From: Oscillospiraceae bacterium
GTDB lineage: Bacteria; Bacillota_A; Clostridia; Oscillospirales; Oscillospiraceae
Assembly (NCBI GenBank): GCA_017939025.1
Contig: JAGBAI010000011.1
Coordinates: forward strand, 1 to 26,655
DNA: 26,655 bases
Direction: 5' to 3'
In this document: positions 1-7,934 of the stretch, one piece after another
Layout of the letters: the number at the start of each line of letters is the position of its first letter
Position numbering within the stretch: position 1 is the stretch's first letter
Notes under the pieces: generated by a model
The model's database searches: none
The model's input: only the letters and a program-made list of their open reading frames with translations
What the model was told of the DNA's origin: nothing
Made by a program: the position numbers and the translations under genes

Positions 1-164
1 CGTGACTACAGCCCGGCAATCAACCAAGACCATTGGGTACCGCCCGATTCGATGGCATATACAAATGGAGTCATCGAACCGGGCAGACCACCCAGGAGTC
101 CCGGATGACAAACCAGCCGAAGTCACGCCATTGGGTGCGGGTCCTGCCCGCCAAACCGCAATTT
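1..164 (+). repeat. 202-bp structured repeat, copy A (left end cut by window)
   Basis: This is the right-hand 164 bases of a repeat that occurs twice more in the window in the same orientation (12189-12390 and 13579-13780). It begins at CGTGACT, which corresponds to internal base 39 of the complete copies, so about 38 bases lie outside the window. It contains the central hairpin built on CGATTCGAT / ATCGAACCGG, the AGTCACG stem arm, and a right-end module with the self-complementary core GCGGGTCCTGCCCGC (module 'Y'). It ends in AATTT at 164, touching the -35 box of the next gene. It is open in several frames only because it lacks stops; I see no coding signal. Confidence 0.9.
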
Positions 165-191
165 GCCTTTTTCCCGTGAGTATGCTATTCT
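163..191 (+). promoter_or_regulatory. Candidate promoter of the DNA glycosylase gene
   Basis: TTGCCT (163-168), a 17-base spacer and TATTCT (186-191). The first two bases of the -35 box are the last two bases of repeat copy A, so the repeat edge forms part of the promoter. The match to consensus is moderate. Confidence 0.45.
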
Positions 192-213
192 ATTCCCAAA
201 GGAGTGGATTTTC

Positions 214-711
214 ATGGGTCTTCCCTACGAATTCTATCATCGGCCCTGTCTGGAAGTGGCCCGGGACCTGGTCGGCAAGGTTCTGGTACACAATGGACAA
301 CGGCTTCGGATTTCCGAGACCGAAGCCTACTGCGGCGAAAGCGACACCGCCTGCCATGCCAGCAAGGGGCGCACCAAGCGTACCGAAGTCATGTATATGG
401 CAGCCGGTACGGTCTATATTTATCTGTGCTACGGAATGCACTGGATGCTGAACATCGTCACCGGAGAAGAAAACCAGCCGGAGGCCGTTCTGATCCGGGC
501 CTGTGCGGAAGCCCCCGGCCCCGGACGGCTGACAAAAAAGCTGGGCATCACCGGAGCGTTAAACCGTATCAGCGTTGTGGACTCCCAAACCCTTTGGATC
601 GAAGACGACGGTTTTTCCTGCACCGTTACCACAGACAAACGGGTGGGCATTGGCTATGCCTCCCGGGAAGATCAGGACAGGCTCTGGCGCTTCAAGCTGC
701 AAAAGGATTAG
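214..711 (+). CDS. DNA-3-methyladenine glycosylase (AAG/MPG family)
   Basis: This is a monofunctional base-excision repair enzyme that removes alkylated purines such as 3-methyladenine from DNA in the cytoplasm. The 165-residue product carries the family signature ETEAY at 35-39 with the catalytic glutamate expected at E37, the base-stacking Y39 and H48 (the same spacing as human E125, Y127 and H136), followed by the GTVYIYLCYGMHWMLNI block and LIRACAE. The start at 214 is chosen because AAAGGAG lies 8-10 bases upstream; the longer reading from 163 would begin inside the promoter and repeat. The protein is somewhat short for the family (commonly about 190-200 residues), but the active-site region is complete. 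It stands alone, directly downstream of repeat copy A; no clear terminator follows. Confidence 0.88.
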   Translation: MGLPYEFYHRPCLEVARDLVGKVLVHNGQRLRISETEAYCGESDTACHASKGRTKRTEVMYMAAGTVYIYLCYGMHWMLNIVTGEENQPEAVLIRACAEAPGPGRLTKKLGITGALNRISVVDSQTLWIEDDGFSCTVTTDKRVGIGYASREDQDRLWRFKLQKD

Positions 712-797
712 TTCACGCTCCCTTCGCCATCCACAACATCCTGTGTTCTGCCAAAAACCAGCCTCCAATTTCTGCGAAATTCTCCTTCTCTTTGCCA

Positions 798-826
798 TTG
801 TCCCCCGGGGATGGTTATGTTATAAT
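798..826 (+). promoter_or_regulatory. Promoter of the dnaD-dnaC cluster
   Basis: TTGTCC (798-803), 17-base spacer and a perfect TATAAT (821-826) preceded by TG at 818-819, that is an extended -10. It is the only good promoter in the 150-base gap between the glycosylase and the DnaD-like gene. Confidence 0.75.
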
Positions 827-861
827 GTCTTTAAATAGCGATATTTGTGAGGAACTGTCCC

Positions 862-1740
862 ATGGTAACGATGCCATTAAAAATAGAAGAGATCGATGTC
901 AAAAAACTCCTGTCCGCCGCCAACAGCGACGGCACTTTGCTGTACATATATTTACAATGCGGAAACGCTTTGGACCATGCCGAGAAGGATCTGCAAATGA
1001 GCCCGTCCCGCATCAGCTGCGCCGCTGCCATGCTGCGGCAGTTAGGGCTGTATGCCGATGACCGCCCCAGCCGGATTGCCCCGGGGGAACGGCCCTACTA
1101 TTCCGAGCAGGACGTGATCGATGCTGATTATGACCCGGAATTTGTCCGGCTTCGGGAGGAAGTCCAGCGTCTGCTGGGCAAAGGCATGAATGTGGAAGAG
1201 CTGAAAATCCTGCTGAGCTTTGTCAGGTATCTGGGAATGACTCCGGATGTGATCAGCGTGCTGGTCAGCTACTGTAAGGACCGGGCCCGGCAGAAGGGCC
1301 ATCTGCGCAACCCCAGTCTGCGCACCATCGAAAAGGAAGCCTATGCCTGGGCGGAACGGGGCATCGATACCGTGGAGGAGGCTGTTGCCTTTATTCAGGC
1401 TCAGAATATCCGCAATTCCCGCATCAGCCGCCTCATGGGCATTTTGCAGATTCGGGGCCGGAATCTTACCGCTGCCGAGGAGCGCTACGCCCAGAGCTGG
1501 CTGGATCTGGGAATCGATGACGAAATGCTGACCATGGCCTATGAGCGAACCTGCCTGAATACCGGCGGCCTCAACTGGGCCTATATGAACAAGATCCTCC
1601 AGCGCTGGCACCAGCAGGGCCTGCGCACCGCAGAGGAAGTACGCACCGGCGACCGGAAAGAGGCCACCCCCAAGGGTGCCTCGGGTCAGCTGGGTGCCGC
1701 AGAGCTGGAGGCCATCCAGAGAGTATTGCAGGAGGGATAA
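862..1740 (+). CDS. DnaD-domain replication/primosome protein
   Basis: A 292-residue protein of the DnaD/DnaB (Bacillus-type) helicase-loading family, which remodels DNA and helps recruit the replicative helicase. The N-terminal third looks like a winged-helix region (MSPSRISCAAAMLRQLGLY). The middle has the DnaD-like helical domain (FVRLREEVQRLLGKGMNVEE, then FVRYLGMTPDVISVLVSYC), and the end has the typical NWAYMNKILQRWHQQGL segment (family pattern YxxxIL..W). The ATG at 862 is preferred over the GTG at 847 because GAGGA lies 8 bases upstream. The next gene starts 3 bases after the stop and its ribosome binding site lies inside this gene's 3' end, so the pair is co-translated and probably works together at replication restart or initiation. 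Confidence 0.85.
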   Translation: MVTMPLKIEEIDVKKLLSAANSDGTLLYIYLQCGNALDHAEKDLQMSPSRISCAAAMLRQLGLYADDRPSRIAPGERPYYSEQDVIDADYDPEFVRLREEVQRLLGKGMNVEELKILLSFVRYLGMTPDVISVLVSYCKDRARQKGHLRNPSLRTIEKEAYAWAERGIDTVEEAVAFIQAQNIRNSRISRLMGILQIRGRNLTAAEERYAQSWLDLGIDDEMLTMAYERTCLNTGGLNWAYMNKILQRWHQQGLRTAEEVRTGDRKEATPKGASGQLGAAELEAIQRVLQEG

Positions 1741-1743
1741 GCC

Positions 1744-2727
1744 ATGGCATACAGTGCAGAAGTTGTAAAAAGAGCCCGGGCAAGGCTTGCCCAGGCCAAA
1801 GAAGACCGGGAAAGCGAAAACCGGCAGCATCTGGCGGAAGCCTACAAGCGTGTCCCCCGGATCCGGGAAATCGATATACAGCTGCGCCGCACCATGGCAA
1901 AAGCCGCCCAGGCTGCCTTCTTACAGGGCAGTGACGGTCGGGAGCTGCTGGAACAGGCCCGGATAGAAAATCTGGAGCTGCAGCAGGAACGGGCGATCCT
2001 GGCCATGGAGCATTTTGAACCGGGCTACCTGGATGAAACGCCCATCTGTGAAACCTGCGGCGGCAGCGGCTACTTAGGCTCCAATATGTGTGATTGTCTG
2101 CGGGAGCTGTGCCGCCAGGAGCAGAAGAAGGAAGTTTCCATTCTCTCCGGCAGCAAGGAGACTTTCAATCAGTTCCGGCTGGAATACTATCCCGACCGGA
2201 TCGACCCCAAGCTGGGGGTCAGTCCCCGAGCGGTTATGGAGCGGAATTTCAAGATCTGCCGTACTTACGCTTTGACCTTCACTGTAAATTCGGGCAATCT
2301 GCTGTTCGTGGGCGGCACGGGTCTTGGTAAGACCTTCCTCTCTGCCTGCATTGCCCGGGCAGTGGCTGACCGGGGCTGCAGTGTTGTCTATGAAACTGCC
2401 AACCATCTGTTTTCCAAGCTGGAACAGGCCAAATTCTCCCCCAGCGAAGAAACCCGCCGGGAAGCTGCCAAATTTTCAGACTGTGACCTGCTGATCATCG
2501 ACGACCTGGGTACGGAAATGCCCGGTCAGTTCGTAACGGCGGCTCTGTATTCTCTGGTCAACGACCGGATTCTCCTGGGAAAACCCATGGTGATCTCCAC
2601 CAATTTAAATGTGGACGAAATGTCCCGCCGGTATTCCCCCCAGATTGCCTCCCGCCTCCATGGTAGCTTCCAGCGGCTGACCTTCATCGGTGAGGATATC
2701 CGGATTCTGAAAAACCGGGGGTACTGA
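1744..2727 (+). CDS. dnaC: DnaC/DnaI-type helicase loader, AAA+ ATPase
   Basis: A 327-residue ATPase that loads the replicative helicase onto DNA. Residues 1-90 are helical and charged, consistent with a helicase-contact region. C102, C105, C116 and C118 (CETCGGSG...CDC) form a likely zinc knuckle as in DnaC/DnaI proteins of Clostridia. The AAA+ module has Walker A GGTGLGKT at 190-197 and Walker B LLIIDDLG at 249-256, and the C-terminal half contains the ISTNL sensor-1-like segment and SRLHGSF. AGGAGG precedes the ATG. It is paired with the upstream DnaD protein, the usual arrangement in Clostridia. IstB transposition helpers are related, but the zinc knuckle and context favour DnaC. Confidence 0.9.
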   Translation: MAYSAEVVKRARARLAQAKEDRESENRQHLAEAYKRVPRIREIDIQLRRTMAKAAQAAFLQGSDGRELLEQARIENLELQQERAILAMEHFEPGYLDETPICETCGGSGYLGSNMCDCLRELCRQEQKKEVSILSGSKETFNQFRLEYYPDRIDPKLGVSPRAVMERNFKICRTYALTFTVNSGNLLFVGGTGLGKTFLSACIARAVADRGCSVVYETANHLFSKLEQAKFSPSEETRREAAKFSDCDLLIIDDLGTEMPGQFVTAALYSLVNDRILLGKPMVISTNLNVDEMSRRYSPQIASRLHGSFQRLTFIGEDIRILKNRGY

Positions 2728-2728
2728 G

Positions 2729-3367
2729 ATGACAGGCATCTTATTTGATCTGGATGGCACCCTGCTGGATACCCTGGAGGATCTGCTGGACGCCACCAAC
2801 CACGCCCTGACTGTCTACGGTTACCCAAGGCGCACCCTTCCCGAGCTGCGCCGGTTCGTGGGCAACGGCGCTTACAATCAGATCCGTTTATCCCTGCCGG
2901 AAGGAACCGATCCGGAGGAGATCCAGCGGGTTCTGGAAACCTATAAGCCCTATTATACCGCCCATTGCCGGATCAAGACCCGGCCCTATGCCGGTATTTG
3001 GGAGGCACTTTCCGCGCTGAAATATCCAATTGCCATCGTCTCCAACAAGCCTGATGCCGCAGTCAAGGCCCTTTGCGCTGACTATTTCCCCGGATACTAT
3101 GCTCTGGGAGAAATCCCGGACTGTCCCAGAAAACCTGCCCCGGATATGGTTTACAGGGCTATGGCAGCCATTGGCTGCGATGCCTGCATCTATGTAGGAG
3201 ACAGCGAGGTGGATGTGCTGACGGCAAAAAATGCCGGTGTTCCCTGTCTCAGCGTAACCTGGGGCTTCCGGGACAGAGAAGATCTGGAAGCAGCAGGAGC
3301 GGAATGGTTCTGCGAGACTCCCGAAGAAATCGTCCAAAAGATAGAGGAAATCATCCATGGCAAATGA
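2729..3367 (+). CDS. HAD-family phosphatase, phosphoglycolate phosphatase-like
   Basis: A 212-residue haloacid dehalogenase-superfamily hydrolase. Motif I is DLDGTLLDT (D7 nucleophile, D9 acid/base), motif II is SNK in IVSNKPD, the motif III lysine is in PRKPAPD, and motif IV is GDSEVD. A helical cap lies between motifs I and II, as in Gph/PGP enzymes. The likely substrate is a small phosphorylated metabolite; phosphoglycolate arising from DNA 3'-phosphoglycolate ends is the textbook substrate, but this is not decidable here. The ATG follows one base after the dnaC stop, and the 3' end overlaps the next gene by 11 bases, so it belongs to the same transcript. Confidence 0.85.
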   Translation: MTGILFDLDGTLLDTLEDLLDATNHALTVYGYPRRTLPELRRFVGNGAYNQIRLSLPEGTDPEEIQRVLETYKPYYTAHCRIKTRPYAGIWEALSALKYPIAIVSNKPDAAVKALCADYFPGYYALGEIPDCPRKPAPDMVYRAMAAIGCDACIYVGDSEVDVLTAKNAGVPCLSVTWGFRDREDLEAAGAEWFCETPEEIVQKIEEIIHGK

Positions 3368-3932
3368 ATTTTACGCCCTTATGGGCCGGATGCGCTACAT
3401 CACCCGCTGGGGACTGATGCGCAATACCTTTTCCGAGAACATTGCCGAGCACTCCCACATGACCGCGGTGCTGGCCCATGCCTTGGCTCTGATCCGCCGG
3501 GACATTCTGAACCTGCCTACCCCGGATCCAGACCGGTGCGCCGTTGCCGCATTGTATCACGATGCCAGCGAGATCCTCACCGGTGACATGCCCACCCCCA
3601 TCAAATACTACAACCCGGACATTAAGGAAGCCTACAAACAGGTAGAGCGCATTGCAGGCAACCGTCTGCTGGACATGCTGCCCCAGCAGCTGCGCAGCAG
3701 CTATGAGCACTACGTTCTGGAAGACGATGCAGAACTCCTGCCCTTTGTCAAAGCTGCGGACAAGCTCAGCGCCCATATCAAATGCCTGGAAGAGCAGAAG
3801 GCCGGCAATACCGAGTTCGATACCGCCGCAAAACAAACCTGGGACGCCATGAAGGCCATGGACCGCCCGGAACTGGACTGGTTCCTGGACAACTGTCTCG
3901 GCGCATTCATACTGAATCTGGATCAGTTATGA
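3357..3932 (+). CDS. HD-domain 5'-deoxynucleotidase, YfbR-like
   Basis: A 191-residue HD-superfamily phosphohydrolase resembling YfbR, which dephosphorylates deoxyribonucleoside 5'-monophosphates. The metal-binding pattern is visible: H32 in AEHSH, H68-D69 in YHDASEILTGD, and a downstream aspartate in AADKLSAH. The TGDMPTPIKYYN segment is typical of this family. The start overlaps the end of the HAD gene and has GAGGAAA upstream. Together with the HAD phosphatase it makes a small nucleotide-cleaning unit downstream of the helicase loader genes. Confidence 0.85.
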   Translation: MANEFYALMGRMRYITRWGLMRNTFSENIAEHSHMTAVLAHALALIRRDILNLPTPDPDRCAVAALYHDASEILTGDMPTPIKYYNPDIKEAYKQVERIAGNRLLDMLPQQLRSSYEHYVLEDDAELLPFVKAADKLSAHIKCLEEQKAGNTEFDTAAKQTWDAMKAMDRPELDWFLDNCLGAFILNLDQL

Positions 3933-3935
3933 GAC

Positions 3936-3964
3936 TTGACGGCTGGCAAAAATTGTGATAAGAT
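3936..3964 (+). promoter_or_regulatory. Promoter of tRNA-Leu
   Basis: TTGACG (3936-3941), 17-base spacer, TAAGAT (3959-3964); the tRNA begins 13 bases downstream, consistent with a short 5' leader. Confidence 0.75.
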
Positions 3965-3976
3965 AACTACTATCAT

Positions 3977-4060
3977 GCCGTTGTGGTGGAATCGGTAGAC
4001 ACAGGGGACTTAAAATCCCCCGGTGGTGACACTGTACGGGTTCGAGTCCCGTCAACGGCA
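3977..4060 (+). tRNA. tRNA-Leu (anticodon UAA)
   Basis: An 84-base class II tRNA. The acceptor stem GCCGTTG (3977-3983) pairs with CAACGGC (4053-4059), with discriminator A at 4060. The D arm region is TGGTGGAATCGGTAGACAC, the anticodon stem GGGGA/TCCCC encloses the loop CTTAAAA with anticodon TAA, a long variable arm follows, and the T arm is CGGGTTCGAGTCCCG. CCA is not encoded. The long variable arm and anticodon make the leucine call secure. Confidence 0.97.
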
Positions 4061-4070
4061 TAAAAACAGA

Positions 4071-4096
4071 GCCAGCCTTCGGGCTGGCCTTTTTTT
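4071..4096 (+). terminator. Rho-independent terminator after tRNA-Leu
   Basis: Stem GCCAGCC / GGCTGGC with a TTCG tetraloop, then C and seven T. It ends the tRNA transcript and separates it from the exporter operon. Confidence 0.93.
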
Positions 4097-4170
4097 ATCC
4101 GCAAGATTCCCCTGCGCCAAATTGGCGTTCTTTCTTTCAAAGAATTAAACAAACCTTAAAATTTGTTCCA

Positions 4171-4199
4171 TTGATTCTTAAGCGGATTCTCCGTATAAT
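4171..4199 (+). promoter_or_regulatory. Promoter of the exporter operon
   Basis: TTGATT (4171-4176), 17-base spacer and perfect TATAAT (4194-4199), 27 bases before the first start codon. Confidence 0.85.
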
Positions 4200-4225
4200 A
4201 AGGGAAATGAAAAGGAGGAATTTCC

Positions 4226-5383
4226 ATGAAGAAAGGATGGCTTGCGCTGGTGCTTTGCTTTGGCCTGCTGAGCGGATGCAGCTCGGCTCCGGCGGTGTAT
4301 GTACAGTCAGTGGAGGTTTTAAGCAATCTGGGCGGCATTGCTCCCGGGGACCGGTTTGCCGGAATGGTAGTCTCTGAGCATGTAACGGAGATCAAAAAGG
4401 ATTCGGACAAAACCGTACAGGAGCTTCTTGTAAGGGAAGGCGACGATGTGACTGAGGGGCAGCCCCTGTTCAGCTATGATATTGACCAGCTGCAGCTGGC
4501 TCTGGACAAGCAGACTCTGGAGCTGGAACAGCTCCACGCCTCTATTGCCAGCTATAAAAATACCATTCAGACCCTGGAATGGGAGCGAAACGCTACCTCC
4601 GGTACCGAACGGCTCCAATACACCCTGGAGATCGATTCCGCAAAAATCGATCTGAAGGAAGCAGAATTAAAGGTCAAGTCCAAGGAGACCGAGGTGCAGA
4701 AGTCCAAAGAGCTGCTGGAAAATGCCACGGTTCTCTCCCCCATTACCGGCCGTGTCCAGGCCATCAACGAGGAAGGCACTGACCAGAACGGACAGAGCGC
4801 CGCTTATATTACCATCCAGCAGTCCGGCTCTTACCGGGTCAAAGGTGTACTGGGCGAACTGCAGCGGGGCGGTATCATGGAAGGCAGCCGCATGACCATT
4901 CTCTCCCGGGTCAATGATGACCGCTGGAGCGGCACCGTCACCCTGGTGGACTATGAGAATCCCTCCCAGGGCAGCGACATGGACCGCTACTACGGCATGT
5001 CCTCTGACGAAATGACCACCGCCAGCAAATACCCCTTCTATGTGGAGCTGGACAGCACCGAAGGTCTGATTTTAGGTCAGCATGTATATCTGGAGCTGGA
5101 AACCGAAGCGGGTACCCCCAGCGGCATCCCTGTCAGCATGGCTTTTGTCTGCTATAATGATGATGGAAGTGCCTATGTCTGGGCAGAATCGGGCAAGAAG
5201 CTGGAAAAGCGGCCTGTCACACTGGGCGCAATGAACGACATGACCGGTACTGTTGAGATCCTGGAGGGTCTGACAGAGGATGATTTCATCGCTTTCCCGG
5301 ATGCCGGGCTGTGCGTGGAGGGTGCCCCCACCACCCACGACCAGGCTGCTCAGGAAACCCAGGCAGTTGAGGAGGTTGCATAA
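4226..5383 (+). CDS. HlyD/MacA-type adaptor lipoprotein
   Basis: A 385-residue membrane-fusion (adaptor) protein of an ABC exporter. The N-terminus is a lipoprotein signal with lipobox LSGC ending at C18, so it should be anchored on the outer face of the membrane. The first half of the barrel-sandwich (lipoyl) domain is near residues 58-85 (LLVREGDDVTEGQPLFSYD), an alpha-hairpin coiled coil runs about 87-167, and the second half follows at ATVLSPITGRVQAINEEG. Beta-barrel and membrane-proximal segments follow, ending with LEGLTEDDFIAFPD, a motif echoed in the second adaptor downstream. AAAAGGAGG precedes the ATG. It is the first gene of a four-gene operon and overlaps the ATPase gene by one base. 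Confidence 0.88.
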   Translation: MKKGWLALVLCFGLLSGCSSAPAVYVQSVEVLSNLGGIAPGDRFAGMVVSEHVTEIKKDSDKTVQELLVREGDDVTEGQPLFSYDIDQLQLALDKQTLELEQLHASIASYKNTIQTLEWERNATSGTERLQYTLEIDSAKIDLKEAELKVKSKETEVQKSKELLENATVLSPITGRVQAINEEGTDQNGQSAAYITIQQSGSYRVKGVLGELQRGGIMEGSRMTILSRVNDDRWSGTVTLVDYENPSQGSDMDRYYGMSSDEMTTASKYPFYVELDSTEGLILGQHVYLELETEAGTPSGIPVSMAFVCYNDDGSAYVWAESGKKLEKRPVTLGAMNDMTGTVEILEGLTEDDFIAFPDAGLCVEGAPTTHDQAAQETQAVEEVA

Positions 5384-6072
5384 TGCCTATCTTACAGCTG
5401 ACAGATATCTGTAAGGATTACCAGCAGGGCCGGGAACCTGTCCGGGTGCTGAAAAATATCAATCTTGTGGTGGAAAAGGGCGACTATCTTGCCATTATGG
5501 GCCCCTCCGGCTCCGGTAAGACAACGTTAATGAACATCATAGGCTGTCTGGATGTGCCAACCTCCGGCAGTTACCAGCTGGATGGCAAGGATCTGAAGGA
5601 CTTAAGCGACGATGACCTGGCGGAAATCCGCAATAAGCACATCGGCTTCGTCTTTCAGAGCTTTCATCTGCTGCCAAAAATGAACGCCCTGGACAATGTG
5701 GCGCTGCCGCTGCTGTATGCCGATGTACCGCTGAACGAGCGGCGGCAGCGGGCAGCGGAGGCGCTGAAGGCCGTGGGCCTTGAAGAGCGGATGGATTTCT
5801 TCCCCAACCAGCTGTCCGGCGGACAGTGCCAGCGGGTGGCCATCGCCCGGGCCATGGTAGGAAACCCGGATATTCTTCTGGCTGATGAACCCACCGGCGC
5901 ACTGGACACCAAGGCCGGTAATCAGATCATGGATATTTTCCGCCGTTTAAGTGACGAGGGCATGACCATCATCATGATCACCCACGAGCCTTCCATCGCA
6001 GACCACGCGGACAAAACCTACCGCATTCTGGACGGCGAACTGTTCACCGGGGAGACAGGAGGGCATCCATGA
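5383..6072 (+). CDS. ABC transporter ATP-binding protein, MacB/LolD-like
   Basis: A 229-residue nucleotide-binding subunit. Walker [10 protein letters not shown] lies near residue 40, the Q-loop is in [12 protein letters not shown], the signature is LSGGQCQR, Walker [13 protein letters not shown], and the H-loop histidine is in MITHEP. This subclass powers MacB-type mechanotransmission exporters rather than channel-type transporters. The ATG overlaps the previous stop (TAATG), GAGGAGG lies within the preceding gene, and the stop overlaps the next start (ATGA), so translation of the four genes is coupled. The cysteine after LSGGQ is an unremarkable variant. Confidence 0.95.
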   Translation: MPILQLTDICKDYQQGREPVRVLKNINLVVEKGDYLAIMGPSGSGKTTLMNIIGCLDVPTSGSYQLDGKDLKDLSDDDLAEIRNKHIGFVFQSFHLLPKMNALDNVALPLLYADVPLNERRQRAAEALKAVGLEERMDFFPNQLSGGQCQRVAIARAMVGNPDILLADEPTGALDTKAGNQIMDIFRRLSDEGMTIIMITHEPSIADHADKTYRILDGELFTGETGGHP

Positions 6073-7922
6073 AGAAAATCAACTGGAAGAAAAAGGGGCT
6101 CTGGATTCTGCTCACCGGCACCGCCGCGCTGGCTGTTCTCATTGGTGTCTATTTCGCCCTCCGGGGCGGCGGGGAGCCGGTGAATGTGTATCCGTTCCAC
6201 TATCTGGGCATGACCGAGTACTGGGGCGACTCCCGGGAAAGCTACGGCCCTGTTACCACCGATAAGATTCAGACTATTTTCCTGTCGGACACCCAGACCG
6301 TCACAGAAATCCTGGTGCAGCCGGGAGATACCGTAAAAAAGGGCGATGTTCTGATGACCTTTGACACAACGCTGGACGACCTTGCTCTGGAGCGGAAGCG
6401 TCTGGCCGTGGAAAAGCTGAAGCTGCAGCAGCAGGCTGCCCGGGAACGGCTGGTGGAGATCCAGAATATGGTGCCCATGACCATCCCCGAGGAATCAGAC
6501 ACGGATACCTGGGAGCCGGATACCGGCACTGGGATCAGAGGAAATTATCAGATTTTTGCCAGCCAGCAATATGACGGTTCTTCTCCGGAAGCTGCCATGA
6601 TCTGTTGGCTCCGCTCAGACACTGCCATCAGCAGCGGCCTGCTGGAACGGCTACGGCAGGAAGCCTTTTATTACCGCCAGCAAAATCCTGCCTCCGCAGC
6701 TTCCGCAGAGGAGGTTCTGGAAGAAGTGATCGAAGAGGCCATTACAGAAGAATACCCGGAAGAGATCGTGGAAGAATTCGTTGACGAGCCGGAACAGGAG
6801 GATATCTGGGAAGAATACCAGGAGGAACCGCCGGAATATTACGAACCGGAGCCCCCTCTGCAGCTGCTGACAGAGCCTGACCCCCAACCCAGCACCGAAA
6901 CCACAGCGCCCCCGGAGGAAACCGTCTTCCCTCTGGAACCGGACGACAGCTTCCCGCCGTTTGTTGATGATGGCTCTGAAAGCATTTACGTTGTCTTTAA
7001 GATTACCGCCGGGGATATGTCTCTTGGCAGCCAGGAGGTCTGGCAGGGTGCCCAGATCCTGGGCTCCGGCAGCAGCGGCTTTGCTCTGAAGCTTTTTAAT
7101 GCCGCCGTGGTACCGGATCATTCTGTCGCAACCTCAGAAGAGGAGGATTGGGAGGATTATTTCCCCGAGGAACCGATGGACAGCGGCTTTACCTCCGCTC
7201 AGATCGCCCAGATGCGCGCCGAACAGGAAAAGACCATCCGGGAACTGTCCATCCAGATTGATGTGGCCGATGCGGAATACAAGATCATGCAGACAGAGGT
7301 CAGCGACGGTCATGTCTACGCAAAGATCGACGGAGAAGTGGTCTCCGTTCTGACCGAAGAGGAAGCCCGGGATGCCAGCCTCCCCATCATCAAGCTCTCC
7401 GGCGGCGGCGGTTTCTATATCGAAGGCAGTATCAGCGAACTGGAAATGGACGGCCTGTCCATCGGTCAGGAGGTCACCGTCAATGACTGGAACACCGGCA
7501 TGACCTACACCGGCGAGGTCATGGAGCTGCGGGACTTCCCCTCCAGCCGGGACAACTGGAACGGAAGCGGTAACCCAAACGTTTCCTACTATCCCTTCCG
7601 GGTCTTTGTGGACGGAGAAGCGGATCTGCAGGAGGGAACCCATGTCAGCGTGATGTATTCCACCGCCGCGGCAGAAAATGGCATTTATCTGGAAAATGCC
7701 TTCCTGCGCACGGAACAGGGCCGCAGCTATGTCTGGCTCCGGGGAAGTGACGGAAACCTGAAAAAGCAGTTCGTCACTGTCGGCAAGTCCCTCTGGGGCA
7801 GCTACTCCGAGATTTTGTCCGGCTTAACCGAAGAGGATCTCCTGGCCTTCCCCTACGGCAAAGAGCTGAAAGAAGGCGCACCCACGGTGGAAGCCGACAT
7901 TTCCGAATTGTATGGGTATTAA
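6069..7922 (+). CDS. Second HlyD-like adaptor with a long acidic insertion
   Basis: A 617-residue adaptor, far larger than the first one. Residues 11-31 form an N-terminal membrane anchor. The first lipoyl half (about 62-100, ILVQPGDTVKKGDVLMTFD) is followed by one coiled-coil helix (103-133); the partner helix (about 374-410) and the second lipoyl half (HVYAKIDGEVVSV, 415-427) come only some 240 residues later. The intervening insertion holds a small domain, then a Glu/Asp/Pro-rich stretch (213-302, about half acidic in its first 50 residues), then a short beta-rich segment (305-346). The C-terminal part resembles the first adaptor, including LSGLTEEDLLAFP. AGGAGGG precedes the ATG. The insertion sits at the tip of the coiled-coil hairpin, facing away from the membrane. 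Its role is unknown; binding of substrate, calcium or cell-wall polymer would be guesses. Confidence 0.85.
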   Translation: MKKINWKKKGLWILLTGTAALAVLIGVYFALRGGGEPVNVYPFHYLGMTEYWGDSRESYGPVTTDKIQTIFLSDTQTVTEILVQPGDTVKKGDVLMTFDTTLDDLALERKRLAVEKLKLQQQAARERLVEIQNMVPMTIPEESDTDTWEPDTGTGIRGNYQIFASQQYDGSSPEAAMICWLRSDTAISSGLLERLRQEAFYYRQQNPASAASAEEVLEEVIEEAITEEYPEEIVEEFVDEPEQEDIWEEYQEEPPEYYEPEPPLQLLTEPDPQPSTETTAPPEETVFPLEPDDSFPPFVDDGSESIYVVFKITAGDMSLGSQEVWQGAQILGSGSSGFALKLFNAAVVPDHSVATSEEEDWEDYFPEEPMDSGFTSAQIAQMRAEQEKTIRELSIQIDVADAEYKIMQTEVSDGHVYAKIDGEVVSVLTEEEARDASLPIIKLSGGGGFYIEGSISELEMDGLSIGQEVTVNDWNTGMTYTGEVMELRDFPSSRDNWNGSGNPNVSYYPFRVFVDGEADLQEGTHVSVMYSTAAAENGIYLENAFLRTEQGRSYVWLRGSDGNLKKQFVTVGKSLWGSYSEILSGLTEEDLLAFPYGKELKEGAPTVEADISELYGY

Positions 7923-7934
7923 GGAGGGGCATCT

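Noticed and set aside
2..451. Open frames through the 202-bp repeats (also at 12201-12470 and 13539-13934, and the reverse-strand N-terminal extension of the MFS gene)
   Set aside because: They are stop-free on both strands because of base composition, run into unrelated genes, and lack ribosome binding sites. The sequence is explained by inverted-repeat structure.
204..1061. 285-codon frame overlapping the DNA glycosylase and dnaD genes
   Set aside because: It is out of frame with two genes of recognised families and contains no family motif.
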